DNA of 64,000 bases from Vibrio nitrifigilis (lineage in GTDB: Bacteria > Pseudomonadota > Gammaproteobacteria > Enterobacterales > Vibrionaceae), in the NCBI RefSeq assembly GCF_015686695.1, contig NZ_JADPMR010000001.1, positions 992,001-1,056,000 of the forward strand, given 5' to 3'. The notes below the pieces were generated by a model. That model was not told where the DNA came from, did no database searches, and saw nothing but the letters and a program-made list of their open reading frames with translations. Position 1 is the stretch's first letter; each line of letters begins with the position of its first letter. The position numbers and the translations under genes are program-made. Shown here one piece after another: positions 14,112 through 23,357 of this stretch.

Positions 14112-15626
14112 ATGTGTGGTATTGTAGGAATCGTGGGCACAACGCCTGTAAACCAGTCTATTTATGACGCGCTAACGGTATTACAGCATCGTGGCCAAGA
14201 TGCCGCGGGTATTTGTACCATAGAAAGCAATCGTTTTCGTCTGCGTAAGGCGAATGGGTTAGTGAAAGATGTCTTTGAAGCAAGACATATGCAACGTCTC
14301 CAAGGCACTGTCGGTATCGGCCATGTTCGTTACCCAACTGCAGGTAGCTCAAGCGCTTCAGAAGCTCAGCCTTTCTATGTTAACTCTCCTTTCGGTATTA
14401 CTCTGGCTCACAATGGTAACTTGACTAACGCAAGTGAAGTTCGCCAGCGAGTTTATGATAAAGACCGTCGTCACGTTAATACGACTTCAGATTCTGAAGT
14501 GTTATTGAATGTATTAGCTCATGAAATTGATACAGTTCGTGGCACCGTAAATGAAGATGACGTGTTCCGTGCTGTTGCTAATGTTCACCGTACTATTAAA
14601 GGTGCTTACGCTGTTGTTGCAATGATCATCGGTCATGGTTTGATTGCTTTCCGTGACCCACATGGTATTCGCCCACTTTGCTTAGGTAAACGTGAAGTCG
14701 CTGGTCGTACAGAGTACATGGTTGCCTCTGAATCAGTAGCATTAGATGCGGTCGGTTTTGATTTTGTTCGTGATGTTGCTCCAGGCGAAGCGGTATACGC
14801 AACATTTGATGGTAAGCTATACACGAAACAATGTGCTGATAATCCGACGCTAAACCCATGTATTTTTGAATTCGTTTATTTTGCTCGTCCTGATTCATTT
14901 ATCGACAAGATCTCTGTGTACAGTGCTCGTGTTGAAATGGGTAATAAATTGGGTGAACGGATTAAAAATGAATACTCTGATCTTGATATTGATGTCGTAA
15001 TTCCTATCCCAGAAACATCAAATGATATCGCTTTACGCATTGCCCAAGCCATTAATATTCCATACCGTCAGGGGTTTGTGAAAAACCGTTATGTTGGCCG
15101 TACTTTTATTATGCCAGGGCAGCAACAACGTAAAAAATCGGTACGTCGTAAATTGAACGCTATCCGTTCTGAGTTTAAAGGCAAAAACGTATTATTAGTG
15201 GATGATTCCATTGTACGCGGTACCACATCAGAACAGATCATCGAAATGGCGCGTGATGCAGGTGCAAATAAAGTGTATATGGTATCTGCGGCTCCAGAAA
15301 TTCGTTTCCCTAACGTTTATGGTATCGATATGCCAAGCGTTAATGAATTGATAGCGCATGGTCGTGACAACGAAGCGATTTGTAAGCAAATTGGCGCAGA
15401 TGCATTAATTTTCCAAACGTTAGATGATTTAGTGAACGCTGTCGGTTGTGGTAACCCTGATATTACTCAGTTTGAAACATCAGTCTTCAATGGTGAGTAT
15501 GTCACAGGAGATATCGATCAAAACTATCTTGAGTATCTTGAGTCAATGCGCAACGATGATGCGAAGCTACAACGCGAAATCCAACAAGATTTAGCAAACT
15601 TAGAGTTGCATAACGAAGGTGCGTAA
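14112..15626 (+). CDS. purF: Amidophosphoribosyltransferase
   Basis: First committed step of purine synthesis: PRPP and glutamine give phosphoribosylamine. The N-terminal nucleophile Cys2 (MCGIVGIVG) starts the Ntn glutaminase domain. The PRPP loop VLLVDDSIVRGTT (about 360-372) marks the C-terminal transferase domain. The length of 504 residues is normal. It lies in the PurR-regulated cvpA-purF operon and a terminator follows at 15652. Confidence 0.97.
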   Translation: MCGIVGIVGTTPVNQSIYDALTVLQHRGQDAAGICTIESNRFRLRKANGLVKDVFEARHMQRLQGTVGIGHVRYPTAGSSSASEAQPFYVNSPFGITLAHNGNLTNASEVRQRVYDKDRRHVNTTSDSEVLLNVLAHEIDTVRGTVNEDDVFRAVANVHRTIKGAYAVVAMIIGHGLIAFRDPHGIRPLCLGKREVAGRTEYMVASESVALDAVGFDFVRDVAPGEAVYATFDGKLYTKQCADNPTLNPCIFEFVYFARPDSFIDKISVYSARVEMGNKLGERIKNEYSDLDIDVVIPIPETSNDIALRIAQAINIPYRQGFVKNRYVGRTFIMPGQQQRKKSVRRKLNAIRSEFKGKNVLLVDDSIVRGTTSEQIIEMARDAGANKVYMVSAAPEIRFPNVYGIDMPSVNELIAHGRDNEAICKQIGADALIFQTLDDLVNAVGCGNPDITQFETSVFNGEYVTGDIDQNYLEYLESMRNDDAKLQREIQQDLANLELHNEGA

Positions 15627-15651
15627 GGTGTAAACCGAATTAACTTCTTGA

Positions 15652-15678
15652 AAGGGCTTCCACGAGGAAGCCTTTTTT
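15652..15678 (+). terminator. Rho-independent terminator after purF
   Basis: AAGGGCTTCC / GGAAGCCTT stem with an ACGA loop and six T. Confidence 0.9.
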
Positions 15679-15702
15679 ATATCGGTTGCAGTGGTACGAG
15701 CA

Positions 15703-15733
15703 TAAAAAAACAGCGTTAATTAACGCTGCTTTT
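15703..15733 (-). terminator. Terminator of the leftward antiporter gene
   Basis: The perfect palindrome CAGCGTTAATTAACGCTG is preceded on the plus strand by seven A, which form the U-tract of a leftward transcript. Confidence 0.85.
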
Positions 15734-15750
15734 GAGGTCATTTGGGTATA
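15734..15750. repeat. Fragment of the TATACCC repeat family
   Basis: The terminal sequence GAGGTCATTTGGGTATA is identical to the right end of the element at 37190-37455. Only this end is present, next to a terminator hairpin, so it appears to be a remnant. Confidence 0.6.
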
Positions 15751-15767
15751 AACGATGAGCTTAACAA

Positions 15768-17093
15768 CTATAAAACCATAGCAGCTATCCAGCCGAAGAT
15801 GATCAATGGGATATTATAGTGAACAAAAGTGGGAACCACGGTTTCCCATATGTGCTCATGCTGGCCATCAATATTTAAACCCGACGTTGGGCCTAAGGTA
15901 GAATCGGAAGCTGGTGAACCCGCATCCCCCAACGCTGCTGCAGTACCTACCAGAGCAATGGTCGCCATTGGTGAAAAGCCAAAAGCGAGAGCGAGAGGTA
16001 CGTAGATGGTTGCGATGATTGGAATGGTTGAAAATGATGAACCAATACCCATAGTTACAAGTAGACCGACAACCAACATCAATAGCGCAGCTAGAGGACG
16101 GTTATCGCCAATACTCGTTGATAATGCCTGAACTAATGATTCAACGCCACCAGACTGTTTCATTACCGCTGCGAATCCCGCTGCTGCAATCATGATAAAC
16201 CCGATCATTGCCATCATATGTACACCTTGGGTGAATACATCATGAGTTTCTTTCCATGCGATAACACCACCAAAGGTGAAAACCATGAAGCCGGCTAGGG
16301 CACCAATAATCATAGACCCTGTTGCTAATTGAACTGCAAGCGCCGCAATAATACCGATAATAGCAACGACAATATGTTTTTTATTTAACGTAACATGTTT
16401 TTGCTCAGTAGACGTATAGTGCGTTTCTTTATATTCACGAGGTTTACGGTAACTAAAGAATATGGCGACTAAAAGACCGAATACCATTCCCGCACCTGGT
16501 AACAGCATTGCTGTTGGAACTTGTGCAGCCGTTACGTGAGCTAGGCCGTTATCGTGTAGGTTTTTGAGCAGAATGTTATTTAAGAAAATGCCACCGAAGC
16601 CGATAGGCAGGATCATATAAGGTGTGATTAAGCCAAAAGTGAGTACACAAGCAATTAAACGGCGATCGAGTTTAAGTTTTGCAAAAACGCCAAGTAATGG
16701 TGGAATTAAAATTGGGATAAAGGCGATATGAACAGGAATAACATTTTGAGACGAAATTGCCATCAAAAGTAGGGCAACAAGAACTAAGTATTTTAGGCCA
16801 ATAGTTGCAGCGCCGTGCTCTTTGCCATGTAATTTCTTAATGACGTATTGAGCAAGTAAATCAGTAATTCCCGAGCGCGAGATAGCGACAGCAAAGGTCC
16901 CTAACATAGCGTAACTTAGAGCAATAGTGGCACCGCCACCTAAGCCACTTTCAAAGGCAGCGACAGCATCGGTAAGGCTCATACCCGAGACCAAACCGCC
17001 GACGATGGCACTAAAAGTAAGTGCAACGACGACATTGATGCGCATCAATGCTAGAAGTAGCATGATACAGACAGAAATAACGACAGGATTCAT
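15768..17093 (-). CDS. Na+/H+ antiporter family (YuiF/NhaC-like) membrane transporter
   Basis: An inner-membrane protein of 441 residues with about 11-12 hydrophobic spans. Segments such as GSSFSTIPIIATIYVPLA and GDAGSPASDSTLGPTSG match the ion-transporter superfamily that includes NhaC and B. subtilis YuiF (annotated as an antiporter but linked to histidine uptake). The substrate is therefore uncertain. I chose ATG 17093 (MNPVVISV) over an upstream in-frame ATG at 17144 because it starts at the first span and follows GAG. It is monocistronic, with its own terminator, convergent with purF. Confidence 0.8.
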   Translation of the reverse strand: MNPVVISVCIMLLLALMRINVVVALTFSAIVGGLVSGMSLTDAVAAFESGLGGGATIALSYAMLGTFAVAISRSGITDLLAQYVIKKLHGKEHGAATIGLKYLVLVALLLMAISSQNVIPVHIAFIPILIPPLLGVFAKLKLDRRLIACVLTFGLITPYMILPIGFGGIFLNNILLKNLHDNGLAHVTAAQVPTAMLLPGAGMVFGLLVAIFFSYRKPREYKETHYTSTEQKHVTLNKKHIVVAIIGIIAALAVQLATGSMIIGALAGFMVFTFGGVIAWKETHDVFTQGVHMMAMIGFIMIAAAGFAAVMKQSGGVESLVQALSTSIGDNRPLAALLMLVVGLLVTMGIGSSFSTIPIIATIYVPLALAFGFSPMATIALVGTAAALGDAGSPASDSTLGPTSGLNIDGQHEHIWETVVPTFVHYNIPLIIFGWIAAMVL

Positions 17094-17206
17094 TTTATTC
17101 TCGAACAGTTGTGCTTCAACTATGCAAAATGTACTCAAATACACTTAAAGTCCCACTGATTGAATGAGGACAAAAATGTTCAGAGCCATTTCAACTAGAT
17201 AATTAT

Positions 17207-17860
17207 TTAATTTTTTTCATCATCACTAATTAATGGCCAGCCACCGAGTGCTTTCCATTTATTAACGATACCGCAAAAGAGCTGTGCAGTTTGCTCAGTA
17301 TCATACAACGCAGAATGAGCCTCTTTATTATCGAAGTCCATTCCTGCGGTACGACACGCTTTTGCTAACACAGTTTGCCCATAGGCAAGGCCAGCTAAGG
17401 TGGCTGTATCAAAGGTAGCAAAAGGATGGAAAGGTACCCGTTTAAGCTTACAACGCTCATTGGCTGCCATAACAAAACCGTGATCAAATGCTGCGTTATG
17501 TGCCACGATGATTGCTCGGCTGCAATCGGCATCTTTTTGCTCTTTACGCACTTGTTTGTAGATTTCTTTAAGCGCGTAATCTTCACTTACTGCCCCACGC
17601 AGTGGGCTAAAAGGATCGTGGATACCGTTAAATTCAAGAGCGGCAGGCTCCAAATTAGATCCTTCGAAAGGTTCAACATGAAAGTGAATGGTTGAGGCTG
17701 GATGGAGATCGCCATGTTCGTCCATGCGAAGTGTAACAGCACAGATTTCTAACAAGGCGTCGGTTTTGGCATTAAACCCCGCAGTTTCTACATCGATAAC
17801 CACTGGAAAATAGCCACGAAAGCGTTTTTTCAGGGTTAGAGCTTCATCGGTATTATTCAT
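17207..17860 (-). CDS. rnt: Ribonuclease T
   Basis: A 3'-5' exoribonuclease that trims tRNA and other stable RNA 3' ends. It is a DEDDh-family exonuclease: Asp23 and Glu25 in VVIDVETAGF, Asp126 in HNAAFDH, and His182 and Asp187 in HSALYDTE. The length of 217 residues is typical. The frame is open to 17926, but ATG 17860 (MNNTDEAL) aligns with the E. coli start and follows AGGG. It is divergent from motY. Confidence 0.95.
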   Translation of the reverse strand: MNNTDEALTLKKRFRGYFPVVIDVETAGFNAKTDALLEICAVTLRMDEHGDLHPASTIHFHVEPFEGSNLEPAALEFNGIHDPFSPLRGAVSEDYALKEIYKQVRKEQKDADCSRAIIVAHNAAFDHGFVMAANERCKLKRVPFHPFATFDTATLAGLAYGQTVLAKACRTAGMDFDNKEAHSALYDTEQTAQLFCGIVNKWKALGGWPLISDDEKN

Positions 17861-18197
17861 GTTTACCCTAGTGTGTGTGACAGGGGCAGCATTATTGCAG
17901 ATTATGCTGATAAAAAAAATCCGCATGGCTATTTTGAGTGTAATTTCTGCTTTTTTATTGGCTAAACATACTAGAAATATTTATATAACTAGATATTAAA
18001 TCTGGAATGTTAGGGTTTGGTGGTTATGACACTAATAATTCTTTCTCAAAGGTAATAGATTCTAGTGTGGGTTAAAAATGTACGCATGTTGGGTGAGATA
18101 CGATGAATTGGCGAGATTTTTGCATCCTTATTGTCATAGCGAGCGCAGTGGCAACTGTTGTCTCATCATTACCGCGTTGTATTAAGAGAAAAGCTTT
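17861..18197. promoter_or_regulatory. rnt/motY divergent promoter region
   Basis: 337 bp with no gene. A stretch at 18073-18101 (TAAAAATG, then TGAGATAC) loosely resembles a flagellar sigma-28 promoter, but the spacing is about two bases longer than usual. Sigma-28 control of motY is known in vibrios, so it is worth noting. Nothing else stands out. Confidence 0.3.
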
Positions 18198-19088
18198 ATG
18201 AATAAATGGGTTGTGTCAGGTTTAATGACCGTCGGAATGATGACGTCGTTAGCGGCATATGGGTTCGAAAAACACTATGTGGCAAAACCAGAACAGTCTA
18301 AATGGGAACTCAAAACGAATACTCCGCTTGAGTGCCGCTTAGTGCACCCCATTCCAAACTATGGTGATGCCGAATTTTCCTCTCATGCGGGTAAGAAAAT
18401 TAATCTAGATTTTGAATTAAAGATGTTACGTCCTATGGGGGCAACACGAGATGTAAGTTTAGTCTCTATGCCTCCGGCTTGGCGCCCAGGAGAAAGTGCT
18501 GAGCGCATGACAACCCTAAAATTCTTTAAACAGTTTGATGGCTACGTCGGTGGGCAAACCGCTTGGACTATGTTAAGTGAATTAGAGCAGGGGCGTTATC
18601 CTACATTCAGCTACTCAGACTGGCAAAGTGGTGATAAACGTATTGAAGTTGGGCTATCTTCGGTGTTGTTCCAGGCGCAATACAATGCGTTTAGTGATTG
18701 CCTGTCAAAATTACTACCCTACAGTTTTGAAGACATTTCATTCACTATCTTGCACTATGATCCGGGCAATAACGTTGAGTTAAATAAAGCATCACAGAGA
18801 CGTTTGGCGCAAATAGCTAATTACATTAAGTACAACAATAATATCGATTTAGTCTTGGTTTCGACTTATACGGATTCCGCAGAAACGAAAAACGTTAGCC
18901 AAGATTTATCTGATAAACGTGCTGAATCATTACGTAAGTATTTTGAGTCATTGGGATTGCCGCAAGATCGTATCCGTGTAGAAGGTTACGGTAAACGTCG
19001 TCCTATTGCCGATAATGCGTCGCCGATTGGTAAAGCGAAAAACCGTCGGGTTGTGATATCGTTGGGCCGTACAGATATGTACTATTAA
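18198..19088 (+). CDS. motY: Sodium-driven flagellar motor T-ring protein MotY
   Basis: A periplasmic component of the polar flagellar T-ring that docks the PomA/PomB stators. It has a signal peptide (MNKWVVSGLMTVGMMTSLAA) and an N-terminal MotY domain to about residue 170. A C-terminal OmpA-like peptidoglycan-binding domain includes SDKRAESLRKYF and GYGKRRP. The length of 296 residues is close to Vibrio MotY. Its presence implies a sheathed polar, Na+-driven flagellum of the Vibrio kind. The gene stands alone and ends at a hairpin at 19112. Confidence 0.94.
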   Translation: MNKWVVSGLMTVGMMTSLAAYGFEKHYVAKPEQSKWELKTNTPLECRLVHPIPNYGDAEFSSHAGKKINLDFELKMLRPMGATRDVSLVSMPPAWRPGESAERMTTLKFFKQFDGYVGGQTAWTMLSELEQGRYPTFSYSDWQSGDKRIEVGLSSVLFQAQYNAFSDCLSKLLPYSFEDISFTILHYDPGNNVELNKASQRRLAQIANYIKYNNNIDLVLVSTYTDSAETKNVSQDLSDKRAESLRKYFESLGLPQDRIRVEGYGKRRPIADNASPIGKAKNRRVVISLGRTDMYY

Positions 19089-19111
19089 CCGATGCTTTTC
19101 TGATTAGTCGC

Positions 19112-19142
19112 AGGATAAAAGGTGAGTATCACCTTTTATCCT
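19112..19142. terminator. Bidirectional terminator between motY and the 145-residue gene
   Basis: A long perfect inverted repeat, AGGATAAAAGGTGA / TCACCTTTTATCCT, lies between convergent genes. The internal A4/T4 runs could serve both strands. Confidence 0.75.
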
Positions 19143-19152
19143 AAGTTCTGAG

Positions 19153-19590
19153 CTAGTTCAAACGGAATTTAGCTATTAAATTGCACGTCGATGCGCTATC
19201 TACATCTTTGACCAGTTGGGCTAATTTAGGATTAGGGTGGCGTTTCATAAATTCTACCAGCGCTTTTTTACAGCAGCCGAGTGAATCAATAAATGCTTCA
19301 CAGGTCCGATTCTGGCATTGAGGGATTAAGGTAAATACCCGTTCAGACGCCAATTCGAGATATTTTAATTCGTATTGGTCATCACCCACCTGACGCCAAA
19401 AATCAGCCATATTATGGCAGGAGATAACCGAAATCATTAAGCGTTCTTCGAGCTCAATTTCTTCTACATCAGCTAGGCGTTCACTAAGAGTTAACGCTTG
19501 CTGGTAATGTAAAATACTGCGGATATGATCGGTTTCTTGCATCGCATTATCAGCGAGTAACGTATGTTTTTCCCACTCTTTAATTGTCAT
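19153..19590 (-). CDS. Small conserved Vibrio-type protein, possibly DUF2753
   Basis: 145 residues, mostly helical, with no signal peptide. It looks like two or three degenerate TPR-type helix pairs (HYQQALTLSERL, YLELASERV, CCKKALVEFMKRH) and carries several cysteines (CQNRTCEAF, GCCKK). I recall a Vibrio-specific DUF2753 family next to motY and gloA, but cannot confirm membership. GGAGAG lies seven bases before the ATG. The function is unknown. The position opposite motY does not by itself imply a flagellar role. Confidence 0.7.
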   Translation of the reverse strand: MTIKEWEKHTLLADNAMQETDHIRSILHYQQALTLSERLADVEEIELEERLMISVISCHNMADFWRQVGDDQYELKYLELASERVFTLIPQCQNRTCEAFIDSLGCCKKALVEFMKRHPNPKLAQLVKDVDSASTCNLIAKFRLN

Positions 19591-19696
19591 GAGTTAACTC
19601 TCCATTAGACTCAATATCTCAAAGATTAAATGATAATTATTTTCAAGTAAACCATTACTGATAGATTAAAATGTTTCTTTCATGCCGTTTTAGTTA

Positions 19697-19726
19697 TAAA
19701 AAAACCGCTCAAAATAAGCGGTTTTT
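19697..19726 (-). terminator. Terminator of the rsx-nth-gloA transcript
   Basis: The CCGCT / AGCGG stem is flanked by A-tract and T-tract. It lies just beyond the leftward gloA stop and could act in both directions. Confidence 0.85.
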
Positions 19727-19780
19727 CAATAAGTTACTGATTATGCATTGAATCTATTCAGGCTAAGCCATACTGGCGTG

Positions 19781-20197
19781 TTAGCCTTCTAGGCCTGAAT
19801 TAGCCTGGGAATTTTGAATTAATTCGATTTTGTATCCGTCTGGGTCTTCAACAAATGCGATGTGTGTGCTGCCACCTTTAACAGGGCCTGCTTCACGGGT
19901 TACTTTTCCGCCAGCGGCTTTAATGGCATCACAAGTTGCGTAAATATCGTCAACACCAATCGCAATATGACCATAAGCGTTACCTAGGTCATAGCTTTCA
20001 ACTCCCCAGTTATAGGTCAGTTCGATAACGGCAGTTTCTGATTCTTCGCCATAGCCGAGAAAAGCGAGAGTATACTTATATTCGGTATTTTCGTTTTTGC
20101 GGAGTAACTTCATACCCATGATGTTGGTATAAAATTCGATCGAGGTGTCGAGGTTACCAACGCGTAACATAGTATGTAGGATGCGATTGTTTGACAT
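19781..20197 (-). CDS. gloA: Lactoylglutathione lyase (glyoxalase I)
   Basis: Detoxifies methylglyoxal by isomerising its glutathione hemithioacetal to S-lactoylglutathione. It is a VOC-fold metalloenzyme. The four metal ligands line up with E. coli GloA after a three-residue shift: His8, Glu59, His77, Glu125. The length is 138 residues. It follows nth by 9 bp in the same direction, so it is probably the last gene of the rsx-nth transcript. Confidence 0.96.
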   Translation of the reverse strand: MSNNRILHTMLRVGNLDTSIEFYTNIMGMKLLRKNENTEYKYTLAFLGYGEESETAVIELTYNWGVESYDLGNAYGHIAIGVDDIYATCDAIKAAGGKVTREAGPVKGGSTHIAFVEDPDGYKIELIQNSQANSGLEG

Positions 20198-20206
20198 TTG
20201 GAGCTC

Positions 20207-20848
20207 CTATTCTTCAGGGTAGACTTTATCTTTAAATTCACACAAATCCTCAATAATGCAGCTACCACAGCGAGGCTTGCGCGCAACGCATGTGTAGCGA
20301 CCATGGAGGATTAGCCAATGGTGAACATCCAGTTTGAATTCTTTAGGCACGACTTTCAGCAGCTTTTCTTCCACATCATCTACGGTTTTTCCCATCGCAA
20401 ACTTAGTCCGATTTGAAACACGGTAAATGTGAGTGTCAACAGCGATAGTCGGCCAACCAAATGCAGTGTTGAGCACGACATTTGCAGTTTTTCGCCCTAC
20501 ACCGGGCAATGCTTCAAGCGCTTCGCGGTTTTCTGGAACTTCGCCGTTGTGCTTATCAATCAAAATACGGCAGGTTTTGATGACGTTTTCTGCCTTTGAG
20601 TTAAATAAGCCAATTGTTTTGATGTATTCTTTCACACCGTCAACGCCTAACTCCAGTATCGTTTGTGGAGTATTGGCTATTTTATATAATTTATCTGTTG
20701 CTTTATTCACGCTCACATCAGTTGCTTGAGCGGACAATAATACGGCAATTAGAAGTTCGAATGGTGAATTCCAATGCAACTCTGTTTGTGGATGGGGATT
20801 GTTTTCCCGCAGTCGTTCAAGAATTTCTCTTCTTTTGGTGTTGTTCAT
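20207..20848 (-). CDS. nth: Endonuclease III (DNA glycosylase/AP lyase)
   Basis: Removes oxidised pyrimidines and nicks at abasic sites in base-excision repair. The helix-hairpin-helix LPGVGRKTAN carries the catalytic Lys120, and Asp138 is in VDTHIYRV. The [4Fe-4S] ligands Cys187, 194, 197 and 203 match E. coli spacing exactly. The length is 213 residues. It is the classical neighbour of rsxE, with about 120 bp and a hairpin between them. Confidence 0.97.
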   Translation of the reverse strand: MNNTKRREILERLRENNPHPQTELHWNSPFELLIAVLLSAQATDVSVNKATDKLYKIANTPQTILELGVDGVKEYIKTIGLFNSKAENVIKTCRILIDKHNGEVPENREALEALPGVGRKTANVVLNTAFGWPTIAVDTHIYRVSNRTKFAMGKTVDDVEEKLLKVVPKEFKLDVHHWLILHGRYTCVARKPRCGSCIIEDLCEFKDKVYPEE

Positions 20849-20926
20849 TTGGCTGCTTCCAGTGTTGAGTGTTCGCTAGTCTATAAGCGCCCATTCCTTT
20901 GATTATTTTGATTTTATAATAATTTT

Positions 20927-20959
20927 AAAAGCGCCGACGATCATGTGCCAGCGCTTTTA
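20927..20959 (-). terminator. Hairpin between rsxE and nth
   Basis: AAAAGCGC and GCGCTTTT arms surround a further paired core. On the leftward transcript this is a stem followed by U-rich sequence, so it may partly terminate the rsx operon before nth. Confidence 0.65.
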
Positions 20960-20972
20960 TAGCCAAAATTGG

Positions 20973-21668
20973 TTAGGCATTGGTAACGCGAGCGCGTTCG
21001 ATTTCAGGTTTACTTTCTTGAGGGTGGCGTTGAGCCATTTTTTTATCTAGTACATTTTTAGCGGCAATAAGAAAACCGACTCCAAAAAATGCCCCAGGCG
21101 GTAATAATGCCAGTAAGAAACTGCTATCAAAGTGGAAAACTTCGATACGGAGTACTTTGGCCCAGTCACCTAATAACAGATCGGCACCATCGAATAACGT
21201 TCCGTTGCCAATAATTTCACGTAAGGACCCCAAAACCATTAGCACTGTAGTCATACCTAGCCCCATCCAAAAACCATCTAAGGCCGATGGCAGAACAGCA
21301 TTTTTAGAGGCAAATGCTTCTGCGCGACCAATGATGATGCAGTTGGTGACGATCAAGGGGATGAATATGCCTAACGATAGGTAGAGTCCGTAAGCATAGG
21401 CATTCATTAATAGTTGTACGCATGTCACCAAGGAGGCGATGATCATGACAAAAACGGGAATACGCACATCTTTTGGTACGTAGTCACGAACTAATGAAAC
21501 CACGACATTCGAACTGACTAGAACGAGCATAGTCGCAAGGCCGAGCCCTAACGCATTCGTGATTGTTGATGATACCGCCAGTAGAGGACACAATCCTAAC
21601 AACTGGACTAAGGCAGGGTTGTTATCCCACATGCCATTTTTCATCAATAGTTTGTTTTCACTGTTCAT
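20973..21668 (-). CDS. rsxE: RnfE/RsxE integral membrane subunit
   Basis: A membrane subunit of the ion-translocating ferredoxin:NAD+ oxidoreductase (Rnf/Rsx) complex, homologous to RsxA and to NqrD/E. It has six hydrophobic spans and the family segments LVQLLGLCPLLAVS and TNCIIIGRAEAFASK. The length is 231 residues. The rsxG stop lies one base before its start. In E. coli the complex also keeps SoxR reduced. Confidence 0.94.
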   Translation of the reverse strand: MNSENKLLMKNGMWDNNPALVQLLGLCPLLAVSSTITNALGLGLATMLVLVSSNVVVSLVRDYVPKDVRIPVFVMIIASLVTCVQLLMNAYAYGLYLSLGIFIPLIVTNCIIIGRAEAFASKNAVLPSALDGFWMGLGMTTVLMVLGSLREIIGNGTLFDGADLLLGDWAKVLRIEVFHFDSSFLLALLPPGAFFGVGFLIAAKNVLDKKMAQRHPQESKPEIERARVTNA

Positions 21669-21669
21669 A

Positions 21670-22302
21670 TTATTTCACCTCGCAATGATGCGCTGCGCTG
21701 TAGAGTTCGTCACGATGCTGATTGACGTATTCTACAGTGTTACGTACAGCCTTGACGACAGCCCTTGGGGTTATAGTCGCACCAGTAAACTGATCAAATT
21801 CTCCGCCATCTTTACGCACTTTCCAAGTGTCATAATTCTCTTTTGTCACTTGTTTCCCCGTGAATCCGAGAATCCAATCGGTGACACGAATATCTATTTT
21901 ATCACCGAGTCCGGGGGTTTCTTGTTGAGACAATACACGAGTACCGGTTATCACGCCTTGGTAATTGATACCGACAATAATCTTTATAGCTCCGCTGTAA
22001 CCATCGGGAGCGATAGATTCAATCGCAACTGCGCTTGGTTTTCCATCGAGAGTCCCAATATAAGCGGGCATGGCATCTGTCGTCCCCAATAACGCTTGAT
22101 TGGTGACATAAGTGCAGGTGTTCGCTAGTGGATTATCATGCAAATGTTTCGGTACCACTTGATTCAAAATAGAAAGTAATTGTGCCTTTTCTTGCGCTTT
22201 AATTTGTCCGGTGGTCAGGTAATTCGTTAAAGCGACGATACCTGTCGTAATACAAGCGAAGATGGCAAGAATGGCACCATTTTTTCGTATTGCGTTAAAC
22301 AT
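21670..22302 (-). CDS. rsxG: RnfG/RsxG flavoprotein subunit
   Basis: A periplasm-facing electron carrier of the Rnf complex, with one N-terminal membrane anchor and an FMN-binding domain. The segment FDQFTGATITP contains the threonine expected to carry FMN through a phosphoester bond. The length is 210 residues. It lies between rsxD (8-bp gap) and rsxE (1-bp gap) in the operon. Confidence 0.94.
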   Translation of the reverse strand: MFNAIRKNGAILAIFACITTGIVALTNYLTTGQIKAQEKAQLLSILNQVVPKHLHDNPLANTCTYVTNQALLGTTDAMPAYIGTLDGKPSAVAIESIAPDGYSGAIKIIVGINYQGVITGTRVLSQQETPGLGDKIDIRVTDWILGFTGKQVTKENYDTWKVRKDGGEFDQFTGATITPRAVVKAVRNTVEYVNQHRDELYSAAHHCEVK

Positions 22303-22310
22303 AATTATCC

Positions 22311-23357
22311 TTAGTGACCGTAGGCGCGAGGTTTAGTGTAGTAATCGATCAGTGGCACACTCATATTAGCAAGTAGTACAGCGAAAGCCACGCCGTCAGG
22401 AAATCCACCCCAGCTACGAATAATGACCACCATAGCGCCAATAAATGCGCCATAAATCAAACGGCCTTTATTGGTTGTTGATGCTGTCACTGGGTCAGTC
22501 GCAATAAAGAAGGCGCCAAGCATGGTTGCTCCAGACAATAAATGGATGATAGGAGAAGCGGTTGCTCCTCCTGTCGCTAAGGTGCATACCAATGCCGTTA
22601 CCAATAATCCACCTAAATACGCCACTGGAATATGCCAGTTGATTACTCGAAGACGGAGCAATATTAATCCACCAAGCAAATAGGCGAGGTTGACCCATTC
22701 CCAACCAACCCCTGCAATACCATTAAATTGTGGTTTACTCATGATTTGTGGCAACGTTTCGCCAGCTTTCACGAACGTTTTAATGGTATCTAATGGTGTT
22801 GCCATTGTGGCACCATCTATTCCTGAACGTATTTGCTGCAGTGACAGCCCATCAATGGTATATCCAGTGAAAATGAGCGACGCTGAATCATGAAAAGAAA
22901 CGGCTTCTGGTGCTAGCGGTAATGGAGCCATCCAGCTTGTCATTTGCACTGGGAATGAGATAAGCAGGACCACATAGCCAACCATGGCAGGGTTAAATGG
23001 ATTTTGACCAAGGCCGCCGTAGAGTTGCTTACTGATCAAAATGGCAAATAGCAAGCCGATCACGATGATCCACCAAGGTGACATTGGAGGAATGGCAACG
23101 GCAAGTAACCAGGCTGTAACCAGTGCGCTGTAATCACCGATCGTTCTTTTAATTGGGCGGTGACGTAACTTCATTACACCGGCTTCGATTGAGAGCGCAA
23201 CGATAATGCCGAACACTAATTGAATCAGCGTACCCCAACCAAAAAAGTATGTTTGTGCAATCAAACCCGGAACCGCACAGAGTGCGACCCATTTCATTAT
23301 GTCTGATGTACTACGCTTCACATGAGTATGTGGTGAACTAGCTATAAAAAAGGCCAC
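22311..23357 (-). CDS. rsxD: RnfD/RsxD membrane flavoprotein subunit
   Basis: An integral membrane subunit of the Rnf complex with about nine to ten spans. It has a covalent-FMN type motif (HLLSGATMLGAFF, with GRLIYG after it). The length is 348 residues. The start is GTG at 23357, overlapping the rsxC stop as TAGTG, with GGAG eight to eleven bases upstream on the coding strand. This overlap argues for translational coupling with rsxC. Confidence 0.93.
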   Translation of the reverse strand: MAFFIASSPHTHVKRSTSDIMKWVALCAVPGLIAQTYFFGWGTLIQLVFGIIVALSIEAGVMKLRHRPIKRTIGDYSALVTAWLLAVAIPPMSPWWIIVIGLLFAILISKQLYGGLGQNPFNPAMVGYVVLLISFPVQMTSWMAPLPLAPEAVSFHDSASLIFTGYTIDGLSLQQIRSGIDGATMATPLDTIKTFVKAGETLPQIMSKPQFNGIAGVGWEWVNLAYLLGGLILLRLRVINWHIPVAYLGGLLVTALVCTLATGGATASPIIHLLSGATMLGAFFIATDPVTASTTNKGRLIYGAFIGAMVVIIRSWGGFPDGVAFAVLLANMSVPLIDYYTKPRAYGH